DNA from: Eutrophocola salsuginis
GTDB taxonomy: Bacteria; Pseudomonadota; Gammaproteobacteria; Pseudomonadales; Pseudohongiellaceae
Assembly: GCA_038147195.1 (NCBI GenBank)
Contig: JAYQTB010000004.1
Location: forward strand, 2,170,001-2,234,000
Direction of reading: 5' to 3'
Length of the DNA stretch: 64,000 bases
The stretch's first letter is position 1. Every line of letters begins with the position of its first letter. Position numbers and translations under genes: made by a program. Below, in pieces: positions 17,509-26,646 of this stretch. The notes beneath the pieces were generated by a model. That model saw nothing but the letters and a program-made list of their open reading frames with translations. It was not told where the DNA came from and did not search any database.

Positions 17509-17883
17509 ATGTTAATGAGCATCGTTACCATTTTTGGAGCGCTGATAACAGTGGCCGGCATCATCCTGCTGGTCAAACCCGAAATCATCCTAGACTTGAT
17601 CATGAACCATGCTGATAACCCCTTGATGTACGGGGTGGCTATCGTCATGCGTCTGGTTCTGGGCCTGTTGATGCTCACGTATGCCAGTTTCTCGCGTTTT
17701 CCGAAAACGTTGATCTTCATCGGCTGGATCGCCGTAATAGCTTCAGTGATATTTGCCTGGATGGGACGGTACCGGTTCACCAAAATGATGCGATGGATTG
17801 CCGTAGAGATTCGCCCTTATGGTCGAGCGGGTGGCGGCTTTGCCCTCGTCTTTGGACTCTTTCTACTGTATGCCTTTTTATAG
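17509..17883 (+). CDS. Small four-helix membrane protein, unknown function
   Basis: A 124-residue hydrophobic protein with about four predicted membrane segments: ITVAGIILLV, VAIVMRLVLGLLMLTYA, LIFIGWIAVIASVIFAWMG and GFALVFGLFLLYAFL. I do not recognise the family. The start could be 17509 or the ATG two codons later at 17515, with an AGGGA about 12 bases upstream. It is followed after 33 bases by a GNAT acetyltransferase. Nothing in the sequence suggests a substrate. Confidence 0.72.
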   Translation: MLMSIVTIFGALITVAGIILLVKPEIILDLIMNHADNPLMYGVAIVMRLVLGLLMLTYASFSRFPKTLIFIGWIAVIASVIFAWMGRYRFTKMMRWIAVEIRPYGRAGGGFALVFGLFLLYAFL

Positions 17884-17916
17884 ACCGTAACGGCCAGATC
17901 ACTTGAGAACTTAACC

Positions 17917-18330
17917 ATGGACACTAAACTCGTCAGTTATGCCGACCAGCAGGACGCCATCAGGCTGGTACGTATGGCAGTGTTCTCCGAAGAACAGGGT
18001 GTAGATCCGGCAATCGATTTCGACGGTCTCGATGACGAGGCCACCCACGTTCTGTGCAGTGATAATGGCAATCCCGTCGGCACCGGACGTATGCTAGATG
18101 ATGGCCATATCGGTCGGGTCGCCGTACTCAGTGAACACCGGTCCCGCGGTGTGGGTACAGAGATCATGCAGCTGTTGACCGACACGGCAAGAGCGAAAAA
18201 CTACAGGCGAATCTACCTACATGCCCAGGTCGGTGCGGTACCTTTTTATGACAAGCTGGGCTTTTTTGCCTGCGGCAAGAATTTTGAAGAGGCTGGCATA
18301 CTCCATACCCCCATGGCAAAGATACTTTGA
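17917..18330 (+). CDS. GNAT family N-acetyltransferase (ElaA/YjcF-like)
   Basis: A 137-residue single-domain acetyltransferase. The N-terminal AVFSEEQGVDPAIDFDGLDD with a following THVL is typical of the YjcF/ElaA branch. The acetyl-CoA loop is in IGRVAVLSEHRSRGVGTEIM (R-S-R-G-V-G), and the C-terminal FYDKLGFFACGKNFEEAGI carries the tyrosine region. The substrate is unknown. The stop is followed 3 bases later by the lipocalin gene. Confidence 0.88.
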   Translation: MDTKLVSYADQQDAIRLVRMAVFSEEQGVDPAIDFDGLDDEATHVLCSDNGNPVGTGRMLDDGHIGRVAVLSEHRSRGVGTEIMQLLTDTARAKNYRRIYLHAQVGAVPFYDKLGFFACGKNFEEAGILHTPMAKIL

Positions 18331-18333
18331 TCA

Positions 18334-18888
18334 ATGAACTTTCGTGCGCTATCCCTGATATTACTGTTTATCCCCCTTCTGTATAGCTGCATGGGCATGC
18401 CCGCCGGTGTCCAACCTGTCACCGGTTTCGATCTCGAGCGTTATCTCGGCACCTGGTACGAAATCGCCCGGCTGGATCACAGCTTTGAACGTGGCCTGGA
18501 CAACATTACTGCCAACTATTCGATGCGGGAGGATGGAGGCGTACGCGTACTGAACCGTGGCTGGTCCGAAGCAGACCAGGACTGGGATGACGCCGAGGGC
18601 AGGGCCTATTTCGTGGAAGAACCGGATACCGGCTACCTGAAAGTGTCCTTTTTTGGTCCTTTCTATGGTTCCTACGTTATTTTTGAGCTGGACAAGACCA
18701 ATTATGACTATGCCTTTATCTCCGGGCCGGACACCTCCTACCTCTGGCTGCTTTCACGCACGCCTGATCTCGACCCTGCCTTGCTCGAGCGTTTTCGGGA
18801 AGAGGCCGACAAGCGCGGCTTCGATACAACCGCGCTCATAGTGGTTGATCATGACTTAAACCCTGGTTATCCAGCTGTTCGAAAGTGA
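18334..18888 (+). CDS. blc: Lipocalin-family outer-membrane lipoprotein (Blc-like)
   Basis: A 184-residue lipoprotein with signal peptide and lipobox LLYSC (Cys near residue 19). The lipocalin domain begins VTGFDLERYLGTWYEIARLD (the GxW motif) and ends with LWLLSRTPDLDPALLERF, matching bacterial Blc. These proteins bind lysophospholipids or fatty acids at the outer membrane and are commonly induced under envelope stress. The residue after the lipobox Cys is Met, compatible with outer-membrane sorting. Confidence 0.92.
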   Translation: MNFRALSLILLFIPLLYSCMGMPAGVQPVTGFDLERYLGTWYEIARLDHSFERGLDNITANYSMREDGGVRVLNRGWSEADQDWDDAEGRAYFVEEPDTGYLKVSFFGPFYGSYVIFELDKTNYDYAFISGPDTSYLWLLSRTPDLDPALLERFREEADKRGFDTTALIVVDHDLNPGYPAVRK

Positions 18889-19058
18889 CGTCGACCTGGC
18901 TGCGATTGCCGCTGTGCTGTTCCAGTTTAGGCCATAATAGAACGCGGAAAGTCTCGTTGCCCTATCAGGGAGCAGCATCCACTTAGCAATCACCGACCTG
19001 GACACCTGATAGACGCGTGCCTGATGCTCGCCGGATTTCGGTACCTCCGACTAGAGGG

Positions 19059-19064
19059 TATAAT
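19059..19064 (+). promoter_or_regulatory. Candidate -10 box upstream of the shikimate-kinase-like gene
   Basis: A perfect TATAAT lies 28 bases before the ATG at 19093. The -35 region (TTTCGG at 19036-19041, 17-base spacer) is poor. The roughly 200 bp after the lipocalin gene hold no other feature I can support. Confidence 0.4.
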
Positions 19065-19092
19065 CGCCCTTTAACCCCAAGCAGTCCCCACC

Positions 19093-19599
19093 ATGGCATC
19101 AGCAAAAACCAACCTCGTCCTAATTGGCATGCCCGGCTCCGGCAAAAGCACCATCGGTGTGCTGCTTGCCAAGAAAACATCGCGGGATTTCGTCGATACC
19201 GACGTGGTTATCCAGAGCCATGAGCACCGTTCGCTTCAGGATATCCTCGACAAGTACGGATATATGGTGTTGCGCGAGATTGAGGAAAAGTGGGTGACCT
19301 GGCTGACCGTTAGGCACACGGTCATCTCCACAGGAGGCAGTGTCGTCTACAGCGAAAAAAGCATGGCCCACCTGGCCGGCGATGGCGTCATCATTTTTCT
19401 TGATGTCAGCCTGGGCACCCTGAAGCAGCGCATCACGGACTATGACCAGCGTGGGATCGCCCGGCGCCCGGACCAGAGTTTCGAGGAACTTTTCGAGGAA
19501 CGCTCCGTGCTGTACCGCCGCTACGCCGACATCTCAATCCCCAGTGATGGCATCAACCAGGACGAGGTCTGCGAGGCCATCCTGACCGCTCTGGCGTAA
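19093..19599 (+). CDS. Shikimate kinase-like protein
   Basis: A 168-residue P-loop kinase. Walker A is in LIGMPGSGKSTIGVLLAK. Shikimate-binding positions seem kept: Asp in FVDTDVVIQ, Arg in VLREIEEKW, Gly-Gly in ISTGGSVVY, and the lid Arg in GIARRPDQSFEELFEERSVL. Shikimate kinase phosphorylates shikimate on the way to chorismate. The usual aroK neighbour aroB is absent, so this may be a second, stand-alone copy or a relative with another substrate. Confidence 0.82.
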   Translation: MASAKTNLVLIGMPGSGKSTIGVLLAKKTSRDFVDTDVVIQSHEHRSLQDILDKYGYMVLREIEEKWVTWLTVRHTVISTGGSVVYSEKSMAHLAGDGVIIFLDVSLGTLKQRITDYDQRGIARRPDQSFEELFEERSVLYRRYADISIPSDGINQDEVCEAILTALA

Positions 19600-19723
19600 T
19601 TGCATCAAACACCCCTTGATGCTGGTCAAGGACTCACGCCTTTCCGTCTCTTGCAAAGACTGAACAATTGAAAATCACGGGTTGCTCGGGTTTAATCTGG
19701 CAGGCTGAAAACGGAGTAAACCC

Positions 19724-21184
19724 ATGGCACATTTTCCAGATTCCCGCGCATTCACCGGCATTCTCAATATGCTGCGTTTCGAAGGGGACATCTACGACTG
19801 CGAAACGGAGGGTGAAATTCCCGCCCAGCTCAACGGTACCTTTCATCGGGTACATCCCGACCAGCAGTTTCCGCCCAGGTTTGACGACGACCAGTTTTTC
19901 AACGGCGACGGCATGATCTCCCTGTTCCGCTTTCGCGGCGGCAAGGTGGATTTCAAGCAACGGTATGCGCGCACGGACAGGTGGAAGCTGGAGCGCGAAG
20001 CAGACAAGGCCCTGTTTGGCGCCTATCGCAATCCGCTGACCGACGACCCCAAGGCCAAGGGTGCCATACGCGGCACGGCCAACACCACCCCCATCGTGCA
20101 CGCCGGAAAACTCTACGCCCTGAAGGAAGACAGCCCGCCGCTGCTAATGGATCCACTGACCCTGGAAACCTTCGGCTTTACGAACTTCAACGGCAAGCTC
20201 ACCAGCGAGACATTTACCGCGCACCCTAAAATCGACCCAATTACGGGCAACATGGTGGCTTTCAGCTACGGTTCGAAAGGACTGTGCACTGACGATTGCA
20301 CCTACATGGAAATCAGCCCGAAGGGCGAATTGCTGAAGGAAGTGTGGTTCAAGGTGCCCTATACCTGCATGCTGCATGACTTCGGTGTTACTGAAGATTA
20401 CATCGTCATCCATGTTATTCCAATCATCTGCAACTGGGAACGCGTGGAAAAGAAAATGCCCTACTTCGGCTTTGATACCACGCTGCCCATCTACCTGGGT
20501 GTACTGCCACGCAACGGCGACAGCAAGGACATGAAGTGGTTCAAGGGACCAAACTTGTTCTGCTCCCACGTCATGAACGCCTTCAACGATGGCACGAAAA
20601 TATTCTTTGATGTACCCGTGGCCAAGAACAACATGTTTCCCTTCTTCCCCGACGTTCATGGTGCTCCGTACAAGCCGCAGGAAGCCGCATCCTACATGAC
20701 CCGCTGGACGGTAGACTTCAGCAGCAAGGGTGAGGAATTCGAGAGCATGGTGAAAATGACGGAGATGGTGGGCGAGTTCCCGCGCATCGACGACCGCTAC
20801 GCCACACAGCATCACGACTATGGCTGGTTGCTGGTAATGGACCAGACCCTGCAGTTCAATGGCCCGGGCGGCCGCGCCTCTGGACTGATGCTGAATAAGC
20901 TGGGTTACATGGACTTCCTCTCCGGCAAGCAGAGCGAGTGGTGGTGTGGACCGGACAGCGTCATCCAGGAGCCCTGTTTCGTCCCACGCATCCCCGATTC
21001 ACCCCAGGGTGACGGCTACCTGATAGCTCTGGTTGATGACATAGTCAACAACTACACGAAGCTTGCCATTCTTGATGCCCAGCATATCGAGGAAGGTCCC
21101 ATCGGCAGCGTGAAATTGCCTTTTCGCCTGCGGCAGGGCCTGCACGGCAACTGGGCGGACGAACGCAAACTCAGCCAAGCCTGA
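19724..21184 (+). CDS. Carotenoid oxygenase / lignostilbene dioxygenase family protein
   Basis: A 486-residue non-haem iron dioxygenase of the carotenoid cleavage oxygenase family (RPE65/lignostilbene dioxygenase fold). The four iron-ligand histidines can be placed in ETFTAHPKIDPITGNM, CMLHDFGVTEDYIVIH, LFCSHVMNAFNDG and the C-terminal RQGLHGNWAD. Early blocks GTFHRVHPD and FNGDGMISLFRF are also typical. It could cleave apocarotenoids or stilbene-type aromatics; no carotenoid synthesis genes are in the window. Its stop overlaps the next gene's start by one base (TGATG). Confidence 0.92.
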   Translation: MAHFPDSRAFTGILNMLRFEGDIYDCETEGEIPAQLNGTFHRVHPDQQFPPRFDDDQFFNGDGMISLFRFRGGKVDFKQRYARTDRWKLEREADKALFGAYRNPLTDDPKAKGAIRGTANTTPIVHAGKLYALKEDSPPLLMDPLTLETFGFTNFNGKLTSETFTAHPKIDPITGNMVAFSYGSKGLCTDDCTYMEISPKGELLKEVWFKVPYTCMLHDFGVTEDYIVIHVIPIICNWERVEKKMPYFGFDTTLPIYLGVLPRNGDSKDMKWFKGPNLFCSHVMNAFNDGTKIFFDVPVAKNNMFPFFPDVHGAPYKPQEAASYMTRWTVDFSSKGEEFESMVKMTEMVGEFPRIDDRYATQHHDYGWLLVMDQTLQFNGPGGRASGLMLNKLGYMDFLSGKQSEWWCGPDSVIQEPCFVPRIPDSPQGDGYLIALVDDIVNNYTKLAILDAQHIEEGPIGSVKLPFRLRQGLHGNWADERKLSQA

Positions 21185-21768
21185 TGACCTCCAACTGGTC
21201 ACTCACCTACCGTCCTGCGTCCAGGCAGGATGCCCGGCAAATTGCGGAGCTCTACTCCGTCGCTTCCGACGGTATCTCTAATTACATTTGGTCGAAACAG
21301 GCAAAAACCGGCGACAATCTTCTCGACATCGGCCAGCAGCGCTATGAACGGCGCAACACCGCTTTCAGCTATGAGAACTGCCTGGTCGCCGAGGCGGAAG
21401 TTGGCAAGGTTGTTGCCGTCCTTCTTGCCTACGTCATGCAGGAAGACAATGACTACGTTGAAGAAGATCCGGTGCTGAAACCTTTCTGGCTTCTGGAAGA
21501 GCCTGGCAGTTTTTTTATTGCCGGTCTGGCCGTAAACGAAGACTGGCGGCAACGTGGAATCGCCCGCATCCTTATGCAGATGGCCGAGGAAAAATGTCGG
21601 GAGAAAAACCTGTTAAAACTTTCACTGATCGTGCTCGAAGGGAATACTATTGCGCACGATTTCTACAAGCGTCTCGGCTACCGGGAAACCCTGCGCAAGA
21701 CGATCGTGCCCCATCCCCTCATTCATTATACTGGCGATGCGATGCTGCTGGTGAAGCGGCTAGCCTGA
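21184..21768 (+). CDS. GNAT family N-acetyltransferase
   Basis: A 194-residue acetyltransferase with the acetyl-CoA loop in AGLAVNEDWRQRGIARILMQ (R-Q-R-G-I-A) and the C-terminal NTIAHDFYKRLGYRETLRK. The N-terminus YRPASRQDARQIAELYSVAS is typical of the fold. It is translationally coupled to the carotenoid oxygenase (one-base overlap), which suggests co-expression, but its substrate is unknown. Confidence 0.88.
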   Translation: MTSNWSLTYRPASRQDARQIAELYSVASDGISNYIWSKQAKTGDNLLDIGQQRYERRNTAFSYENCLVAEAEVGKVVAVLLAYVMQEDNDYVEEDPVLKPFWLLEEPGSFFIAGLAVNEDWRQRGIARILMQMAEEKCREKNLLKLSLIVLEGNTIAHDFYKRLGYRETLRKTIVPHPLIHYTGDAMLLVKRLA

Positions 21769-21876
21769 GCCTTGTCATTTATTCTTGTTTCCACATTTTC
21801 TGAATAGTTTTGTTCGACAGTGCCGGAAGAGATAACCTGTTTCCTTGTGAGACATCAGCATGCAAAGGTGAAATCA

Positions 21877-22437
21877 ATGAAAAAGTTAAACCGTTTAATG
21901 AGCTTGGCTATCCTGTTTTTCACAGCACCGTTGCTGCAGGCTCAGGACAATGTGGGTATGGCGCGTTATAACGAGGCCAACCAGCTTAAGTTTCCGGCTC
22001 AGACGGACCAGTGGATACACCTGGGCAGTTCCGTGGGCGGCGAGTACGGTGACGAACCTTTTGATCCACAGAACCCGGGCACCTTCGGCGTCGTTCAGAT
22101 GGAACCGGCTGCCTATCGTTATTTCAGGGATCACGGTCACTATGCCGATGGCACCATGTTCCTGCTCACGTTTTACGCCAGCGAGAGGGAATCAAGTCCA
22201 CAGCTGCCCGGTTTCGTCCAGGGCGCCATCCAGGCCAAGGAAATACACGTGATAGACCGGCAGCGTTTCGGCGAGGGCCGGGCTTTTTACCTCTTCGATG
22301 CCCATGCCCCGTCGGGCACGCTCTCCACCCGAATGCCTGACAACAGTAACTGCATCCAGTGTCACATGACGGAAGGGGCCTACGACGGCACGTTCACCCA
22401 GTTCTACACCACGATTCGCGATCTGGTCAGCAAATAG
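21877..22437 (+). CDS. Cytochrome P460-family exported protein
   Basis: A 186-residue protein with a signal peptide (MKKLNRLMSLAILFFTAPL, cleavage near LQAQ) and a single c-type haem site CIQCH near residue 164. The body, with YRYFRDHGHYADGTMFLLTF and later HVIDRQRFGEGRAFYLFD, resembles the cytochrome P460/c'-beta fold. P460 proteins oxidise hydroxylamine or bind NO, but many family members are uncharacterised. I place the start at ATG 21877 because it gives the signal peptide. Confidence 0.82.
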   Translation: MKKLNRLMSLAILFFTAPLLQAQDNVGMARYNEANQLKFPAQTDQWIHLGSSVGGEYGDEPFDPQNPGTFGVVQMEPAAYRYFRDHGHYADGTMFLLTFYASERESSPQLPGFVQGAIQAKEIHVIDRQRFGEGRAFYLFDAHAPSGTLSTRMPDNSNCIQCHMTEGAYDGTFTQFYTTIRDLVSK

Positions 22438-22440
22438 AGG

Positions 22441-22520
22441 GTGACGCTCTATAATGATATTTAATAACTAATATAATTATTTTATTATTAGATATTTATT
22501 ATCATTATTTGTGATTTCCT
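22441..22520. other. Strongly AT-rich spacer between convergent genes
   Basis: About 60 bases, from roughly 22455 to 22512, are almost purely A and T (runs such as AATATAATTATTTTATTATT), in clear contrast to the GC-rich surroundings. The spacer lies between the P460 gene and the convergent SDR gene. It contains imperfect self-complementary stretches that may serve as a two-way transcription end. No gene is present. Confidence 0.6.
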
Positions 22521-22522
22521 GA

Positions 22523-23200
22523 TCACCAGGAGATTTCCTCGCCGTTGTAGTTGAAGAACCTGCCGCTGCCGGTGGAGTTCAGCCGATCGATTACACCCAT
22601 CAGGCCGCTCACGCTGGTGCCAGTGTCGATTAGGCCATTGGGGCCGCCCATGTCAGTTTGTACCCAGCCAGGATGCAGGGCGGCCACTGCCAGCCCCTGG
22701 CCTGCCAAATCGATGGATAGGCTCTTGATAACCTGATTGAGCGCCGTTTTCGAGGACCGGTAGACATAGGCGCCACCCCCCGTGTTATCGGCGATGGAGC
22801 CCATTTTCGAGCTAAGGTACACAAGCTTGGCATTGACAGCCATAAGCGGCAGCAGGACCCGGGTCAGCATCAACGGACCGATGACATTGACCGAGAAAAC
22901 GTCGAGCCATTGAGCCCAATCCGCATCCGCCAGCCCCTGGTGATCCCCGTATACACCGGCATTGTTGATGAACAGGTCCAGGGAGTTGCCGGCCAGTTTG
23001 GCGGGCAGCGCGGCCACGGCGGCGCTGTCGCTAACATCAAGGCCGACCACGTCCAGTCCTGGAGCCGCCAGCGCCTGGAGCGCACTGGCACAGTCGGGTA
23101 GTCGACAACAGGCAATGACTCTGCTGCCTCGAGCCAGGTACTGGCGGGTGAATTCAAGTCCGATGCCGCGGCTGGCACCGGTGATCAGAACGGTATGCAT
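22523..23200 (-). CDS. Short-chain dehydrogenase/reductase
   Basis: A 225-residue classical SDR oxidoreductase. The NAD(P)-binding loop is VLITGASRGIGLEFTRQYL, the structural motif LFINNAGVYGDH, and the catalytic region has the Ser in LVYLSSKMGS and the YxxxK in AYVYRSSKTALN. The downstream ALHPGWVQTDMGG is also typical. It is most like the carbonyl reductase/CsgA-type small SDRs, and the substrate is unknown. It is transcribed convergently to the P460 gene and divergently from the TPR tandem. Confidence 0.93.
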   Translation of the reverse strand: MHTVLITGASRGIGLEFTRQYLARGSRVIACCRLPDCASALQALAAPGLDVVGLDVSDSAAVAALPAKLAGNSLDLFINNAGVYGDHQGLADADWAQWLDVFSVNVIGPLMLTRVLLPLMAVNAKLVYLSSKMGSIADNTGGGAYVYRSSKTALNQVIKSLSIDLAGQGLAVAALHPGWVQTDMGGPNGLIDTGTSVSGLMGVIDRLNSTGSGRFFNYNGEEISW

Positions 23201-23310
23201 GCCTGAAAACTCCTAGGTTAGGGCGGGCTGCCTCTTTAAATTCCGGCTCCCGGGTGTAACATTGACCCGATCAGCTGGTCTCAATCCTAACTGACTGCCA
23301 GCATAAGAAT

Positions 23311-24924
23311 ATGAACATACCTATCCATAGCACAACAAGATCCATGACAGTACGTCTTATCGCAACACTACTTTGTTTATTGCTTGACGGCGTTGCCCAG
23401 GCGCAATCATCTAGTCCACTGGCGACCCTGATTTTTGAGACCGCCTCGTCTGATATCGATAAACCCGCTGGAAAAACAGCCCCGACCAATGTTGAAGAAA
23501 TGGCAGCCACCGCCCATGAGGACGATAAAGCCGCATGGATCGAAAATTATCTTGCCACCATCAGTCGTTCCATCGAGGACGACGGGCTGTATTCACAGGA
23601 GCTGTCCGAACATTATGAAGCGCTTGGCGTACTCTATTTCCAGCAGGGCGAATACGACAATGCAACAGAAGCCTTTGAAGACGCCATGCATATCCAGAAA
23701 GTGAACAAGGGCCTTTTCAACCTGGACCAATCAAGACTCGTGGAATACCTTATTCGCACGCATGTCGCCCGCGGCGATTTTGTGGCAGTAGATAACCACA
23801 AGCATTACCTATACTACCTGCAAGACAAGAACCTGGCATTGGACGACCCGCGCCTAGTGAGCGCGAAACTGGACTGGGCGGACTGGAATGTGGAGGCCTA
23901 CGTCAAAGGGTACCGCGAATCCTATTCCTACCCGGTTTCCCTTACCGACAGTATCGATGCGGCAAGAAATATAGAAAACCGCATAACATTCAACGTCCCT
24001 GTCGTGAATCGTGACCTGGTGGATTCAGGCCAGTCCGGTGGCGAACAGGTGCAGTCTGTCTCCTTTAGCATGCGCATGCCCATGCTGAACCAGAACTCGG
24101 TAGTAACAAATGCCGCCATCACCGACTACAACCTGCGCAGTGTGCCGCTTGCCCTAAGTAACGACGTTGTCATTAACCAGCGGCTTTACGAGGCAGAGGA
24201 AATTTACGAGAACCTCCTCGAGCAACTTGATGATAAAACACCAGAAAGCCTGCGGGAAAAGAAAGCTTTGCAGCTTAAACTGGCGAATATCAGTTACCTT
24301 CTTATGAAAGAGCTCGACCAGTACGAGAGAATCCGCGATCAGGGTTCCATCGCCTTCAACCGCGTCAACCAAGAATACACCAGCGATGCCGCAATGATCA
24401 CGAGTCGGCGTTATATACAGACCAAGAATGCCTTTGAGGAACTGACCGAGGAAATTGCCGCGGCGCCTCAGGCGACTCCGCAAGAAAAGGCTGAAGCCTA
24501 TATCGCTTTGGGTGATTTGCACCTGAGCTTCGAGCGTCCACAGCGTGCGTTCGCGGCTTACGAGGAAGCCATGGATATCCTAGCAGCCAGCGGGTTCACT
24601 CAGGAAGCGGTAGAGTCGCTGCTTTCAGCGGGCCCGCTGACTGCAGTTCCGGCGTTCGGTATTCATAATTACAGCCGGGAATTTTTCAGTATCCCGCCGC
24701 AGGCCGATATTCCCTATAAGGGCTACATTGACGTGAGTTTCGACAAGGATCGCTTTGGCAGGTTGTCTGACGTGAACGTGATCACCACCAGTGAAAATAC
24801 ACAACAACAGGTGCGCTCCGCCCTGGTGGAATACCTGCGCAGCCAGCGCTTTCGGCCGTCCTTCGCCGGCCGGACGAGCGTGGAAGAGCAGGATATCCGG
24901 CTGCGCTACTATTACTTCTATTAA
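23311..24924 (+). CDS. Exported TPR protein with TonB-C-like C-terminus (copy 1 of a tandem)
   Basis: A 537-residue protein with signal peptide (hydrophobic VRLIATLLCLLLDGV, cleavage near AQAQ). A TPR-like unit lies at about residues 95-130 (LGVLYFQQGEYDNATEAFED, then AMHIQKVNKGLF), and another at about 395-430. The C-terminal 70 residues (FDKDRFGRLSDVNVIT, then LRSQRFRP and EEQDIRLRYYYFY) resemble the fold and spacing of a TonB C-terminal domain. No membrane anchor other than the signal is seen, so it is probably periplasmic. It is the first and only intact member of three tandem paralogues. Confidence 0.82.
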   Translation: MNIPIHSTTRSMTVRLIATLLCLLLDGVAQAQSSSPLATLIFETASSDIDKPAGKTAPTNVEEMAATAHEDDKAAWIENYLATISRSIEDDGLYSQELSEHYEALGVLYFQQGEYDNATEAFEDAMHIQKVNKGLFNLDQSRLVEYLIRTHVARGDFVAVDNHKHYLYYLQDKNLALDDPRLVSAKLDWADWNVEAYVKGYRESYSYPVSLTDSIDAARNIENRITFNVPVVNRDLVDSGQSGGEQVQSVSFSMRMPMLNQNSVVTNAAITDYNLRSVPLALSNDVVINQRLYEAEEIYENLLEQLDDKTPESLREKKALQLKLANISYLLMKELDQYERIRDQGSIAFNRVNQEYTSDAAMITSRRYIQTKNAFEELTEEIAAAPQATPQEKAEAYIALGDLHLSFERPQRAFAAYEEAMDILAASGFTQEAVESLLSAGPLTAVPAFGIHNYSREFFSIPPQADIPYKGYIDVSFDKDRFGRLSDVNVITTSENTQQQVRSALVEYLRSQRFRPSFAGRTSVEEQDIRLRYYYFY

Positions 24925-24963
24925 CCAGTAATTCTGACAGTATTTTTCCAGGCCACGAAACCG

Positions 24964-26481
24964 ATGCCTTTGCCAATAACACAGTCACTACCGGTCAGGC
25001 ATACCTGGGCTCTCGCTGTGAGACTTTGCTTATATGGACTACTTTTTTCATTGCTGTTTCCGGTCACGGCACAGGGCCAGTCACGAAGCGAACTAAAGAA
25101 CCTGTTTTTCGATGCCGTGTATGTGGACGATTCGGAACAGGTGCTATATTCATCGGCCAACCGGAACAACATTATCGCCGACGCGCCCGCAGTATCCGAG
25201 GTGCCCTCACGCCTGCCGTCGCAAATCCTTGAAGATATTCGCCGTTACGAAGTAAACATCAACAACCTGATCGAATCTCGCGGGATTTATGATCCTGTAC
25301 TTGCGCAGGAATATCTTGCCACGGGCAAACTTTATGAGCAGATGGGCGACCGAGAAAACGCCGTAAAGGCCTACGAGGACGCCATGCATATCAATCGAGT
25401 AAACGAGGGTTTGTTTACCATGGCCCAGGTCGAAGTAGTTCGTGCGCTTATCGAATTCAGCAAGAGTACCAGAAATTTTTCCGAAGCCGACAAATATCAC
25501 GAATATTTATATTACTTGCTGTCACGAAATCTCGATCCCGGCAGCACAGAACTCTTGGTAGCATCACTGGATTGGGCTGATTGGAATATAGAAGCCTATC
25601 GGCGGCAGGCATTCCAGGATGAAAGTGGTCTTTCGAATTCAAGTGAGGCAGGTAGTATCGGCTCCACCATGTTACGCCGTGGGGAACTGGTCGCGATCGA
25701 GGATGACCAGTTTAGCGAAATCCGGTTCGCGCCGAGGAGCTCACTGCTTGGCAATCCTGCATCTATTAGAATGCAGTCATTTACATCAGACCAGCTGATT
25801 GATCCGCGCCTTAAAAAGGCCGAAAGTATTTATGAGAGCATGATTGAGAATGACAGCACTAATGAAGATTTGATTCGTGAGAAGGCCAATATCACTTTTC
25901 TTTTCAAGAAACAGCTCGAACAGTTCATCAGTTACAATGCCGTAGGCACAAACATTAACACAAACCGCAACCGGGCGGTCCGCTCCGTTACCGTGTTGCG
26001 CAGAGGATACGCCGACATTCGCGAGGCCCTGTTGGAACGTGCTGTGGCACTCGCCGAAGAAGATCCCTTGGCTGCTGCGCACGTATACCTGGATATTGGC
26101 GATTGGGACCTTGTTTTCGAACGCTCGGGCCGCGCAGAGGACAGCTACAACCAGGCCCGAAAATTGCTGCTTGCCCAGGGCTGGAGTGAAACTGAAATCA
26201 CCACATTCATCACGCCAGAACCGGCACTGTTGGTGCCCGGTTATGTAACCTATGAATTTACACGAGAGTTCCTGAATATTTCCGAGTCCACCAACATACC
26301 TTACAGCGGCTACTTCGACGTTAGCTTTGATATTCGCCCTGACGGCTCGTTACGTCGCGTTGCCATCGATAGCGCTTCGGACGGTACTAGCCAGGCGATT
26401 AGTGAAAGACTGCTAGGAAATGCTTCAGTCTGTCCTGATGCGGCCACTTTTTGTGGCTGGCGAAACGGTTACGCAAAGTGA
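24964..26481 (+). CDS. Exported TPR protein, tandem copy 2, C-terminus frameshifted
   Basis: A 505-residue paralogue of the preceding gene: signal peptide, SRSELKNLFFDAVYVDD, then LATGKLYEQMGDRENAVKAY, EDAMHINRVNEGLF and ASLDWADWNIEAYR, matching copy 1 (SAKLDWADWNVEAYV). The C-terminal domain starts as expected (YSGYFDVSFDIRPDGSLRRV) but breaks after ISERLLG. The expected tail (MRPLFVAGETVTQSDIRYDT) continues in the next frame from about 26420, consistent with one extra A in GGAAATG near 26415. The annotated frame ends with unrelated residues. It is either a recent pseudogene or a protein with a replaced tail. Confidence 0.75.
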   Translation: MPLPITQSLPVRHTWALAVRLCLYGLLFSLLFPVTAQGQSRSELKNLFFDAVYVDDSEQVLYSSANRNNIIADAPAVSEVPSRLPSQILEDIRRYEVNINNLIESRGIYDPVLAQEYLATGKLYEQMGDRENAVKAYEDAMHINRVNEGLFTMAQVEVVRALIEFSKSTRNFSEADKYHEYLYYLLSRNLDPGSTELLVASLDWADWNIEAYRRQAFQDESGLSNSSEAGSIGSTMLRRGELVAIEDDQFSEIRFAPRSSLLGNPASIRMQSFTSDQLIDPRLKKAESIYESMIENDSTNEDLIREKANITFLFKKQLEQFISYNAVGTNINTNRNRAVRSVTVLRRGYADIREALLERAVALAEEDPLAAAHVYLDIGDWDLVFERSGRAEDSYNQARKLLLAQGWSETEITTFITPEPALLVPGYVTYEFTREFLNISESTNIPYSGYFDVSFDIRPDGSLRRVAIDSASDGTSQAISERLLGNASVCPDAATFCGWRNGYAK

Positions 26482-26646
26482 TATAAGGTACGATACTGTT
26501 ATGCCTATTAACCAATTGCGTCCGCTACTAGCAAGGCCCCAATCCACACATCACCAATGCACTAGACACCTGAGTTTTGCAAGAGCCCATGAGTTTTCGA
26601 TAACCAAAATCAGGAATTTCTCGCCGGCAATTGGCGCAACGGTGGG

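Noticed and set aside
22441..22520. Origin-like or phage attachment AT-rich element
   Set aside because: No iterons, DnaA boxes, flanking repeats or integrase were seen; a convergent-gene spacer is a simpler explanation.
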